Below are positions 5,653 to 12,614 of a stretch of 27,440 nt of DNA, piece by piece. The first letter of the stretch is position 1. Each line of letters starts with the position of its first letter. The notes below the pieces were generated by a model that saw only the letters and a list, made by a program, of their open reading frames with translations, ran no database searches and had not been told where the DNA came from. Position numbers and translations under genes: made by a program. Source of the stretch: a virus. The DNA lies in the IMG/VR virus record IMGVR_UViG_3300020171_000111, positions 1 to 27,440 of that record; one strand, given 5' to 3'.

Positions 5653-6306
5653 CTAGTTATCGAACCAGAATACCAATCTTATATTGTTAGGGTCTCCTAG
5701 CTTACTCAGTTCATCTAATGTTTTAAACCAAGATTCCCCGACTGCCTCTCTGTATGAACAGTCCCAGCATACCTGAGTATAATAGTGCGTTTTTGTTTTT
5801 TCATCGCTGCTTAACAGGTCTTCCATTTCGGAATTTGAAATATTTTTTACAAATTTTCCGGATACTTCGCCGCTCCAACTCGATGGCCTTCCGTTCTTTT
5901 TAAATTCTATATACTCTCTTTTGTTTACGACTCCGATAAGTGTTACCGTTCGTATATCCCATCCATATTCAAGGAGTTCCTGTAGATATAACCACGAATG
6001 AGAATGAGCATCTACTCCCCAAATCTCCGCTTCTTCTTTTACCTCATCTGAAATATCGTCTGGAAGACCTCTAGGGAAGTCTATAGGAGCGAATCCTGCG
6101 GATGTGTTACACATGGCAAATCCATAACCGTTTCTCACGTTTGCCAATATCGAGAACAGATTGTAGTTTCTGCCTACATATAGCGGGTGGTTGGATAGCT
6201 CAGTATAGTAATCTTTATCTTCGCTCTGAAGATCCTTTTTCCAATCTATATACTTCCACTCGTTTCCTTCTTTTATTTCATAATGAAGATGTATGTCGCA
6301 ACCCAT
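5653..6306 (-). CDS. Conserved phage protein of the MGCDIH family (217 aa)
   Basis: The start MGCDIHLHYEIKEGNEW, the middle RNYNLFSILANVRNGYGF and the later PRGLPDDISDEV followed by HSHSWLYLQELL are hallmarks of a family found in many phages and some bacteria. I know it only as conserved hypothetical. The invariant Cys3/Asp4/His6 and the later HSHS could form a metal site, which is inference. Length is typical and the gene looks intact. Its start overlaps the end of the upstream coiled-coil gene by 29 nt, with AAGGAG upstream. Confidence 0.85.
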   Translation of the reverse strand: MGCDIHLHYEIKEGNEWKYIDWKKDLQSEDKDYYTELSNHPLYVGRNYNLFSILANVRNGYGFAMCNTSAGFAPIDFPRGLPDDISDEVKEEAEIWGVDAHSHSWLYLQELLEYGWDIRTVTLIGVVNKREYIEFKKNGRPSSWSGEVSGKFVKNISNSEMEDLLSSDEKTKTHYYTQVCWDCSYREAVGESWFKTLDELSKLGDPNNIRLVFWFDN

Positions 6307-6682
6307 TATAAATTTCTCCTTTTAATTCGTCTATTTCTTTTTCTTGGTTTCTTAGTTCTATCCCCAGTTGTTTATTGTCGTCTTTTATTTCTTTTATTTC
6401 TTTTTTAAGATCGGATATATCGGATTCAAGATCGTCTATTTCTCCTTGCAAATCCGAATTCTCGGACTCTAAATCCGCTATTTTATCTTCCGCTTCTCTA
6501 AGGTCATCTTTAGACACGTCGTAAGTTTCACACTTATCTGTCTCTTCTTTATATTTATCTACTAATTGCAGAATATATAGAGAAGTATCTCTCCTGTCGA
6601 GAGCCATATAATGTGCCCAAGATGGAAAATCGTTTGCTTTTAGGATATTTAAAACTTCGTCTATCTGTTTAGTATCGCTCAT
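6278..6682 (-). CDS. Coiled-coil protein (134 aa)
   Basis: Residues about 55-125 form a near-continuous heptad pattern rich in Glu, Asp, Lys, Leu and Ile (for example DLESENSDLQGEIDDLESD), a long two-stranded coiled coil. The first 50 residues are a separate, probably helical head containing FPSWAHYMALDRRDTSLY. It could be a scaffold or a dimerisation partner. No enzymatic motif is seen. GAGGG precedes the ATG. Confidence 0.75.
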   Translation of the reverse strand: MSDTKQIDEVLNILKANDFPSWAHYMALDRRDTSLYILQLVDKYKEETDKCETYDVSKDDLREAEDKIADLESENSDLQGEIDDLESDISDLKKEIKEIKDDNKQLGIELRNQEKEIDELKGEIYNGLRHTSSL

Positions 6683-6721
6683 AGTTATTCCCTCTAAAAC
6701 CGCTAAGTGTGGTGTTCCCCA

Positions 6722-7045
6722 TTAACTCTCCTTAGAGTTGATTATTCCGTGAGCTTTCTCTATTGCTCTAGCAAATTCAATTGTTAGAGCGCCTTGGGCA
6801 TCTCCAAACTCGAAGTAACCAAACTGCTCATTAAATTGTTTTATTCGATCTTCTTGTAATGGTTCTCTGCTACAACAAAACGGGGGTTTTCCAGGCGCAC
6901 CGCATTGGCAATCGAAAGAATAACCCATCTCGAATGGAATATGCTGATGTCGCTCGCATACCCATACTCCACCGGTATCCCATTTCTTGCCTTCCGCATA
7001 AGACAATAAAAGCTCTAACCATTCAATTTTCTCTACTGTCTCCAT
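6722..7045 (-). CDS. Cys-rich small protein, putative metal binder (107 aa)
   Basis: Residues around 30-60 carry VCERHQHIPFEMGYSFDCQC, then GAPGKPPFCC: several Cys and His at zinc-finger spacings, as in small phage proteins with an HxHxPFExG...CxCGxPGxPC pattern. Function unknown. I start at ATG 7045 because AGGAGAGG sits 4 nt upstream. In-frame alternatives are ATG 7102 (GAGGAGG too close) and TTG 7126 (AAGGAA at good distance), which would add a charged Lys/Glu-rich N-terminus of up to 27 residues. Confidence 0.7.
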   Translation of the reverse strand: METVEKIEWLELLLSYAEGKKWDTGGVWVCERHQHIPFEMGYSFDCQCGAPGKPPFCCSREPLQEDRIKQFNEQFGYFEFGDAQGALTIEFARAIEKAHGIINSKES

Positions 7046-7149
7046 TGTCCTCTCCTCATTTTTTAAAAGCTCTTTTTCTTCTTTTCGCATTTCTTCAGCC
7101 ATGCCTCCTCTTCTGCTTCCTTCCAATTTGCTTATTCCTTTTTTGTTTG

Positions 7150-7632
7150 TTATTTTATTTCTCTTGTTTTCTTTGTTCCAATAGTAATTTTATGTCCCTC
7201 TTTTCTCTCCTGTTCCAATTTATATTGGAAATCGGGCAGTTTTTCATCTATAGAACGGAGTAGTTCGATAATGGAAGCGGGAGCATCGGCAAGCCATACA
7301 GATTCTACAAGTGCTTTTTGTTCTTTTCTTAGCTGGTCGCCCACAAATTCCATCTTAGCCAACCTTCTGGATACTTCGTCATTTATATTGTTGTTATAAT
7401 TGCCGGCTCTGCTTTTTTTAGCATCTTTTAACTCTTCCAGTTTCAGTTCCGTAGCCGAAATTTTTGCCTCTAGATCGTATATCCCGAAGTCGAGCTTTAC
7501 TTGGTTAAGTACCTCCTCTTTTATTGGCTGGATAATACTCTCTGCCTCGCTGATAAGCGGATTAATTCTTCGATTAATCATCTCTACATATTTTTCCCTT
7601 AGTGTTACTGTCATCATTCGGTTTTGTGCCAT
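7150..7632 (-). CDS. Helical hypothetical protein (160 aa)
   Basis: Begins MAQNRMMTVTLREKYVEMIN. The middle (about residues 45-110) is predicted coiled coil (for example AKISATELKLEELKDAKKS). A Tyr/Asn-rich interruption (GNYNNNIND) breaks it. The basic C-terminus ends KKTREIK. It is not recognised and could be structural or a nucleoid-type binder. The ATG at 7632 has AAGGAGGAG about 10 nt upstream; the earlier in-frame start at 7659 lacks a site. It is the first gene downstream of the CRISPR-like mini-array. Confidence 0.7.
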   Translation of the reverse strand: MAQNRMMTVTLREKYVEMINRRINPLISEAESIIQPIKEEVLNQVKLDFGIYDLEAKISATELKLEELKDAKKSRAGNYNNNINDEVSRRLAKMEFVGDQLRKEQKALVESVWLADAPASIIELLRSIDEKLPDFQYKLEQERKEGHKITIGTKKTREIK

Positions 7633-7711
7633 TTTATTTACTCCTCCTTGTTTGTGCATTTGATTATTCTATCTTTAGCTATCTCATACATATCTTTATC
7701 TTTTTCTATTA

Positions 7712-7809
7712 GTTTCAATCCACGCTCCCGCGCTGGGAGCGACATAATACCAATATTTTAGTCATTATATCCCATTCGTTTCAATCCACACTCCCATTAG
7801 GGAAGCGAC
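7712..7809 (-). CRISPR. CRISPR-like mini-array: two type I-C-form repeats around one 34-nt spacer
   Basis: In minus-strand sense, repeat one is 7809-7778 and repeat two 7743-7712, each 32 nt, flanking a 34-nt spacer (7777-7744). Both begin GTCGCT and end GTGGATTGAAAC, the form of type I-C CRISPR repeats. The 7743-7712 copy has a perfect 7-bp stem CGCTCCC/GGGAGCG with loop AGCGC. The other has a different, imperfect stem that needs a G-U pair and a bulged U, and pairs well only in minus-strand RNA. The array lies 10 nt behind the ligase stop codon and ahead of the 7632 gene, so it is probably transcribed by read-through from P4. No cas genes are in the window. Repeat length, spacer length and orientation agree with a working or decoy crRNA unit. 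Confidence 0.8.
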
Positions 7810-7819
7810 TCTTTCGACA

Positions 7820-9091
7820 TTAGAGGTCTTCTCTCCATCTCACAAATATTGGAAATATTTTTGCCCCACGGCTTCCTTCTTTTTGAAACTTGATATCCAT
7901 CATTTTGCCTATGTATTTATCTTTGTTTTTCCATATTTCATCGCGCTGATCGTGAGAAAAGCCAGATCCTATTCTTGTAATAATACCTGTATCAGGGTCC
8001 TCTATAGCGATAGACTTCATAGTTTCGACTTCAATCATTCCTCCGGTTGCAGTATCTGCCCTTCTTTGTTCAGAACCCTCAATATCAACGCATTTTACAG
8101 CTAACGGTTCTTGTTCTGTATCCAATAACCAAGATTTTAACTTAATAAGATTATTTGTTCTCCCGTGTGCGTACGGAAAAGCCGGATTTCTAAAACAACC
8201 GCCTTCGTATCCTTGCTCTTCCATTTTCATAGCAAACTGTTCCATTCTTTTTGGAATGTTAGGTATTTTATAATGCGATACTGTTACAATATTTCCTATT
8301 CTTACGGTATCGCTTGATGGAATTATAATTCCAGTACCGCTTTGGTTTAAAAAGGATTTTACATCCCCAAAAGCAAACGTGTGATATTCGACGTGAGAAC
8401 AGTCTTCGCCTCCGTGTCGAAGAACGTCGCTCTGTAACTCTTCGAAGGTTGCTCCGTGGTTGTATCCTTCCCCATCAAGGAACGAAAAGCCATACTTCAA
8501 TCTAAAAGCCTCCAAATCTGGGAGTAGGTGCGGCATACGGCTTGTTATATCCTTGCCTGTTCTAGTGTATATTGTCCATCCTGGATTAGGAAATCCGTAT
8601 AAAGATACGAGACGGAGACCGTCCATCTTAGCGGACGCTTTCCATTGTTTTACAGAGTACTGTTTATCAGGGTCGTATCTTCCGGCAAGCATAACATCAA
8701 AGGTTGTAACGAGGCCAGAAAAGACTTTGTTGATTTGTTTAATTCCAAATCCTAATTTAAGATTTTTCCGTACTACTCCGAGAAACAATTCCTGTGTGTC
8801 TTTATTACACTGGCCGAGAAATGGAATCAGCATTTCTCTATTTTTCTGCGGAGTTGCCGAGTTTTCCATTATATCTAATATGCCGGTAAACTCTTCCCAC
8901 ATTTCCGATGCAGTTCTGGAACCGGAGTCGCGGAGATCAATCTTTGACATCATATGATATTGAACAAAGGGCTCGTAAGCCCTATATAGCAAGTCCTTTA
9001 GTTCGGGATATCGCTTGGCCGTATCTAATAGAATTTCTTGTTTATATAAAATTCCGTTTGTTGCCTTACATCGTTTTATTATTTCTTCCAT
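7820..9091 (-). CDS. ATP-dependent DNA ligase, phage type (423 aa)
   Basis: Seals nicks in DNA through a lysyl-AMP intermediate, for replication and repair of the phage genome. Motif I is AKMDGLR with the nucleophile Lys155. Motif III is seen as TRTGKDIT, then FLDGEG (IIIa), EGGCFRNP (IV) and IKLKSW (V). The C-terminal OB domain ends with a motif-VI-like FPIFVRWRED. The N-terminal 150 residues are a helical domain. Organisation and length fit small phage ligases of the T7 type but with a longer N-terminus. I start at ATG 9091 (GGAGGAAC upstream); a TTG nine codons earlier lies inside a hairpin. It shares a transcript with two small genes behind P4 and is followed by the mini-array. Confidence 0.93.
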   Translation of the reverse strand: MEEIIKRCKATNGILYKQEILLDTAKRYPELKDLLYRAYEPFVQYHMMSKIDLRDSGSRTASEMWEEFTGILDIMENSATPQKNREMLIPFLGQCNKDTQELFLGVVRKNLKLGFGIKQINKVFSGLVTTFDVMLAGRYDPDKQYSVKQWKASAKMDGLRLVSLYGFPNPGWTIYTRTGKDITSRMPHLLPDLEAFRLKYGFSFLDGEGYNHGATFEELQSDVLRHGGEDCSHVEYHTFAFGDVKSFLNQSGTGIIIPSSDTVRIGNIVTVSHYKIPNIPKRMEQFAMKMEEQGYEGGCFRNPAFPYAHGRTNNLIKLKSWLLDTEQEPLAVKCVDIEGSEQRRADTATGGMIEVETMKSIAIEDPDTGIITRIGSGFSHDQRDEIWKNKDKYIGKMMDIKFQKEGSRGAKIFPIFVRWREDL

Positions 9092-9110
9092 TTGTTCCTC
9101 CAGAAACAAC

Positions 9111-9141
9111 TCAGGCAAAGAGTTTTATTTTCTTTGCCTGA
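9111..9141 (-). other. 10-bp hairpin in the ligase leader
   Basis: TCAGGCAAAG and CTTTGCCTGA form a perfect 10-bp stem with an 11-nt loop, just before the ribosome site of the ligase. No T-tract follows on the minus strand, so it is not a standard terminator. It may protect or separate the ligase message, or act as a processing site. Confidence 0.6.
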
Positions 9142-9162
9142 TAGTTTGTAAGCTGTATTTAA

Positions 9163-9462
9163 CTATTTAGTATTCACCTGTTCCATCAGTTTATCAATGG
9201 CTCCCTTACCTAAAGGGACAGAAATATCGGTATCGGCCACAGTTACTTTGTCTGTATGAATTAATACAGTTGCAGGAATATCTGGGTTTTCAAATACGAA
9301 AGGATTTTCGTTGTTTGTCGGTTGAAATCCTCTTTTCTTCAAAGCCCGAATAAGCCCTGCCTGTGAAATATTGGGAGTTCCTACTTTTGCCTTTAAAGTT
9401 ACTTCTTTTGGAATTTCTGCCCCTTCTACTACGGTGTTTACTTTTTTCTTTTTTAGCGCCAT
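9163..9462 (-). CDS. Small paralogue of the 3985-4518 C-terminal domain (99 aa)
   Basis: Begins MALKKKKVNTVVEGAEIPKE, a basic tail, followed by the shared domain: LIRALKKRGF, then a variable strand region, then VPLGKGAIDKLMEQV. The same two landmarks and spacing occur in the 177-aa protein at 3985-4518. The domain might bind nucleic acid, given the basic N-terminal tail here and the acidic linker in the paralogue, but that is inference. ATG 9462 is chosen for the AGGAG upstream; the in-frame ATG at 9480 lacks one. Confidence 0.7.
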   Translation of the reverse strand: MALKKKKVNTVVEGAEIPKEVTLKAKVGTPNISQAGLIRALKKRGFQPTNNENPFVFENPDIPATVLIHTDKVTVADTDISVPLGKGAIDKLMEQVNTK

Positions 9463-9486
9463 CTGTCTTCTCCTTTTCATTATTAG

Positions 9487-9786
9487 TTATAAATCTTCGA
9501 TGTACTTGCTCGCATCTAAGTACTGTGCCCTTAATTCCCCTTTAAGTGTTTCGCGTTGTACCCCCGGAGGCGCCATCCTTAAAATTGCCCGCAGTAAAGC
9601 ACCTAAATCTTCATCATCGCCTTCGAGGGCAAAAGCTATCTCACTCAAATCTTTGGGCATTCCTACTATTATATAGGAGGCTAAGTTAAGTCTGTTTTTA
9701 AAAAATTCGCCTATTCCTGTGGCTAATTCCGAAGAACTCTCCGTTTGTTTGCCTGCAATGGATAAAGATGTTTTTCTGGTTGCCAT
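9487..9786 (-). CDS. Hypothetical protein, first gene behind P4 and the solitary repeat (99 aa)
   Basis: Begins MATRKTSLSIAGKQTESSSE, with a mostly helical, moderately acidic remainder (FALEGDDEDLGALLRAILRM) and C-terminus DASKYIEDL. Not recognised. The ribosome site TATAGGAAC lies in the roughly 34 nt that separate the solitary CRISPR-like repeat (9821-9851) from the ATG. A repeat-cleaving Cas nuclease would therefore cut this message just upstream of its ribosome site. Its position as first gene after a strong promoter suggests an early or abundant protein. Confidence 0.7.
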   Translation of the reverse strand: MATRKTSLSIAGKQTESSSELATGIGEFFKNRLNLASYIIVGMPKDLSEIAFALEGDDEDLGALLRAILRMAPPGVQRETLKGELRAQYLDASKYIEDL

Positions 9787-9820
9787 AATTTTGTTCCTAT
9801 AAAGTTTTTGTTATATGTTT

Positions 9821-9851
9821 GTTTCAATCCACACTTCCTGCAAGAAGTGAC
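9821..9851 (-). CRISPR. Solitary CRISPR-repeat-like unit in the P4 leader (31 nt)
   Basis: In minus-strand sense it begins GTCACTTC and ends GTGGATTGAAAC. The stem CACTTCT/GGAAGTG (7 bp including one G-U) closes a TGCA loop. The sequence differs from the other repeats in both stem arms, with pairing kept. It lies about 40 nt after the predicted P4 start and 34 nt before an ATG. No second repeat is near, so it is a single unit. Confidence 0.75.
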
Positions 9852-9896
9852 TGTAAAAATTTTGTAATATAAATAAGGTGTTATCTTTTATTGTTA

Positions 9897-9925
9897 AGTA
9901 TAGTATAGGTTAAATTAAAAGTCAA
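9897..9925 (-). promoter_or_regulatory. Promoter P4, sigma-70 type
   Basis: TTGACT (9925-9920), 17 bp, TATACT (9902-9897). Start near 9890. It transcribes the solitary repeat, two small genes, the DNA ligase and, by read-through, the mini-array. It lies in the gap behind the terminase stop codon. Confidence 0.8.
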
Positions 9926-9939
9926 CAAATATCGTTCTC

Positions 9940-11988
9940 TTAAATTAATCTACCTGAATTGTTTGTCCTTATCCTTCTGGAGTCTGTATCTTTTAGTCTA
10001 TTTCCTGACCCTTGGGGTCGGTTTCCAGCGTTGACCGGACGCCCTCCTGTTTGCCCATCGGTTCTATATGAAGTCCTTCTAGTAGAAAATCTATGGACTA
10101 TAGCGGCTACACAATCAGAAATGTCCTTGCTCCCGCGTCCTTGTGCAGGATGATCAATCTTATCTGTTCGAGGGTCGTGTATTAGGCTCTTTATTTCCTT
10201 TAATAGGACTGGACTATTTGGATACATTATTCTTTCGGTAAGAATCGCGGTCTTTAGGTCTTTATAGGGCTGGATAGTTCTGTCGACACTTTGGACTGTA
10301 CTAGAGATTCGATTGGTTCTAAACGACTGGAGCATCATAGCACTTTCGTACGAATCCATAGTGATAAACACTATATTTATATGCTTTTTTAGAAACAAAA
10401 TCAGATCTCTAACCGCAAACAAATCTATTTCTCTATTGGGAGTCGGTACTATCGAAGTTGCTCCGTCTATACAAAATATAGGTAGCGTTTCTTCAGTACT
10501 GTTCATCGGGTCTTGTGATCTAGATCTCGTGAATCCGAAAACTCTTCCTATTGCCAATCCTAAGCTGTCTCCCGTTAAAGCTAAATCTATGTGTCCGCCC
10601 ATTCTTGTATGAGGATCTAAATGATTCATAAGGTAATCCATATTTATCATGCTTTCGCTGGTATGGATTTTTCTTTGGTCTATTGTGTCGGAGATAAATA
10701 ACTGGTTACCTTCGAATATGTTGGTATGTTTTTCAGCCGCAAGGGTTATTTTTTCTATATTTCGTATAAACTTACTTATACTTCCTACAGAAACACCTGC
10801 TATATCTCTCAGAGAGCCATCGAAGTCTTTTTCAAAACTATCTTTATATTCAACGGGAACATCTTTAAGTTCCGCTCCTAATGTTGGCTCTTCATCTTTT
10901 TCTATTATTTTCCCATGTGTATTTTCGGAAGGCATTTCTATCTTAAAGGTTTCCCCACTGAATCTATTAGCAGGGAGGGATTCCCATTGAGCCATATTCA
11001 TAACGAAAGTAGTAACATTTTCACCCGCTGCTATTTTAAGTTCTGTCTCTTGTATTTTTCTATCTATAAAGTTTCCCGGATAGTTAGCAGAGCCGACCAA
11101 GAAAAGTTTACCGGGGATTTTTCCAAGTATCATGAACCGGGATTCCATACGGCGTTTTACTGTATTGTATAAAGTTTCGGCTTGGTCATATACTCCGCCT
11201 TCTCTTCCAATCTTCTTAGAGCCGGATATTACCGATAAAAAACTCATTTCGTCGATCACGCCGCCCCAGATGTTTAATCCAAGAGCTGCTGTATCTGTAC
11301 TGGACAGAGGCATAATTACCAAACCTCCAGGAAATCTCAGTTCTGTTTTGACTTTTTTATCAAAAGGGAAATTTTTAAGGAAATACGGATTTAGAGATAT
11401 TCGAGCTTTAAATTGTCCGTATAAAACGCTCTTTGCGAGTTTGATAGAAGCGGACTGCATCATAAGAACTATTGAGGAGCCTGGGGCCAAACCGAATTCT
11501 AACTGCGGGGAATGGTAACTAGATATATCATAAACTAGATAAGCAAGGGCCATATCCGCGAAATAGTTCTTCCCGGAACCAATTCCTCCGCCGAGCGTAA
11601 CCTCGTGATATTTATGCTTATCCGGTTCAAATAGTCTTTTTAGTTCGGAAAGGATTGCGGGTCGAACAAACTCTGCTTGCCCCATATAGTCAGAAGAGCA
11701 AACGAATGTTTCTATGTCTACGGGTTCAAATTTTCTTCCTGGCCGGGATCCAAAGTGTTCTATTCCGTGTTGTAACAGGTGTCTGAAGGCATATAATAGT
11801 TCGTAGGCAAATTCTTGCTCTACGGAATCCCCGGGGTATATTTCTAATCCTTCTACTATTCTGTCTAAAAGAACGTTTCTGAGTTTGTAGGATACTCCTG
11901 ATCGAGTTAAGGTAGTCTCTATTAGATCAAGAATCTCCGACTTCGATATATTCAACGGGTCGTTCAATTTCTTTTTGTTTTTGCTCAT
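9940..11988 (-). CDS. terL: Terminase large subunit (682 aa)
   Basis: The DNA-packaging motor that translocates phage DNA into the prohead and cuts it. The ATPase domain shows Walker A GGGIGSGKN (133-141) and Walker B VIDEMSF with Asp246-Glu247. The C-terminal nuclease domain has acidic residues in an RNase-H-like pattern: Asp468 in HIDLAL, Asp545 in FITMDSY and Asp622 or Asp625 in KDISDCV. The last 45 residues are basic, Gly/Arg/Asn-rich and probably disordered. Length suits large-phage terminases, and no intein or break is seen. Its ATG lies inside the end of the upstream gene (62-nt overlap). P4 follows its stop codon. Confidence 0.92.
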   Translation of the reverse strand: MSKNKKKLNDPLNISKSEILDLIETTLTRSGVSYKLRNVLLDRIVEGLEIYPGDSVEQEFAYELLYAFRHLLQHGIEHFGSRPGRKFEPVDIETFVCSSDYMGQAEFVRPAILSELKRLFEPDKHKYHEVTLGGGIGSGKNYFADMALAYLVYDISSYHSPQLEFGLAPGSSIVLMMQSASIKLAKSVLYGQFKARISLNPYFLKNFPFDKKVKTELRFPGGLVIMPLSSTDTAALGLNIWGGVIDEMSFLSVISGSKKIGREGGVYDQAETLYNTVKRRMESRFMILGKIPGKLFLVGSANYPGNFIDRKIQETELKIAAGENVTTFVMNMAQWESLPANRFSGETFKIEMPSENTHGKIIEKDEEPTLGAELKDVPVEYKDSFEKDFDGSLRDIAGVSVGSISKFIRNIEKITLAAEKHTNIFEGNQLFISDTIDQRKIHTSESMINMDYLMNHLDPHTRMGGHIDLALTGDSLGLAIGRVFGFTRSRSQDPMNSTEETLPIFCIDGATSIVPTPNREIDLFAVRDLILFLKKHINIVFITMDSYESAMMLQSFRTNRISSTVQSVDRTIQPYKDLKTAILTERIMYPNSPVLLKEIKSLIHDPRTDKIDHPAQGRGSKDISDCVAAIVHRFSTRRTSYRTDGQTGGRPVNAGNRPQGSGNRLKDTDSRRIRTNNSGRLI

Positions 11989-12604
11989 TAGGAAACCTTA
12001 TCTTTCTTCCCTTTAAGGAACTTAAAATAGTTCCAAGAGCTTCGACTACTTGGTCTTTCTCTGTTCCTATCTGGTCGGTTAATAGTGTATGGCCATCCGA
12101 TAAGTTACCGTGTAGAGAAGCTATACCTAAAGTCTTAGGCGCTCTGTATACAAAGCCCATACTCTGCAAAGACTCTATAAGTTCTTTTTCTATTTTCCAA
12201 GATGCAGCATAGCTGCCTTCCCTTCTTGCTTTTCTTGATAAATGTTGAGCGGTTTGGTAAAGACGTCCGGCTACTTCGAGCAGATTAAGTCCTTTTATAA
12301 TCTTAGTTCTATCTTTAGATAAGACCTCTAAATCGTCACCGATTGTCCTTACATTTACTTCAAATAGACGAGACATCTCTTCTTTAGAATAACCTTCGAG
12401 TCTTAAATAGGCTACTACTGGCCGTCTATCTTTAGCCTGTAATTCGGAGGCTTTAAGAGTTCCGTCCCTAATCATGGATAGAACTTCGGCGGCATTTTTG
12501 TAAGCTCTTTCTTCGTCAGGAGAATTTGGTTCCAAAAGTTTTCCATGTCGAGTTTGGGCTTCTGTACTAAATTCTCGCTGGGTCATAATATCCTTGTCGG
12601 ACAT
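11927..12604 (-). CDS. terS: Probable terminase small subunit, HTH protein (225 aa)
   Basis: Located directly upstream of and overlapping the large terminase gene, the usual place of the small subunit, which recognises the packaging site. Residues about 75-110 form a helix-turn-helix: a helix with VVAYLRLEGYS, a turn, then KEEMSRLFEVNVRTIGDDLE as recognition region. The rest is helical with a basic middle (SRKARREG) and a charged C-terminus. No enzymatic motif is present. The assignment rests on position and HTH, not on direct sequence recognition; it could instead be a regulator. It starts 10 nt after the ParB/PAPS fusion gene stop. Confidence 0.65.
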   Translation of the reverse strand: MSDKDIMTQREFSTEAQTRHGKLLEPNSPDEERAYKNAAEVLSMIRDGTLKASELQAKDRRPVVAYLRLEGYSKEEMSRLFEVNVRTIGDDLEVLSKDRTKIIKGLNLLEVAGRLYQTAQHLSRKARREGSYAASWKIEKELIESLQSMGFVYRAPKTLGIASLHGNLSDGHTLLTDQIGTEKDQVVEALGTILSSLKGRKIRFPNEQKQKEIERPVEYIEVGDS

Positions 12605-12614
12605 GGTATTACTC

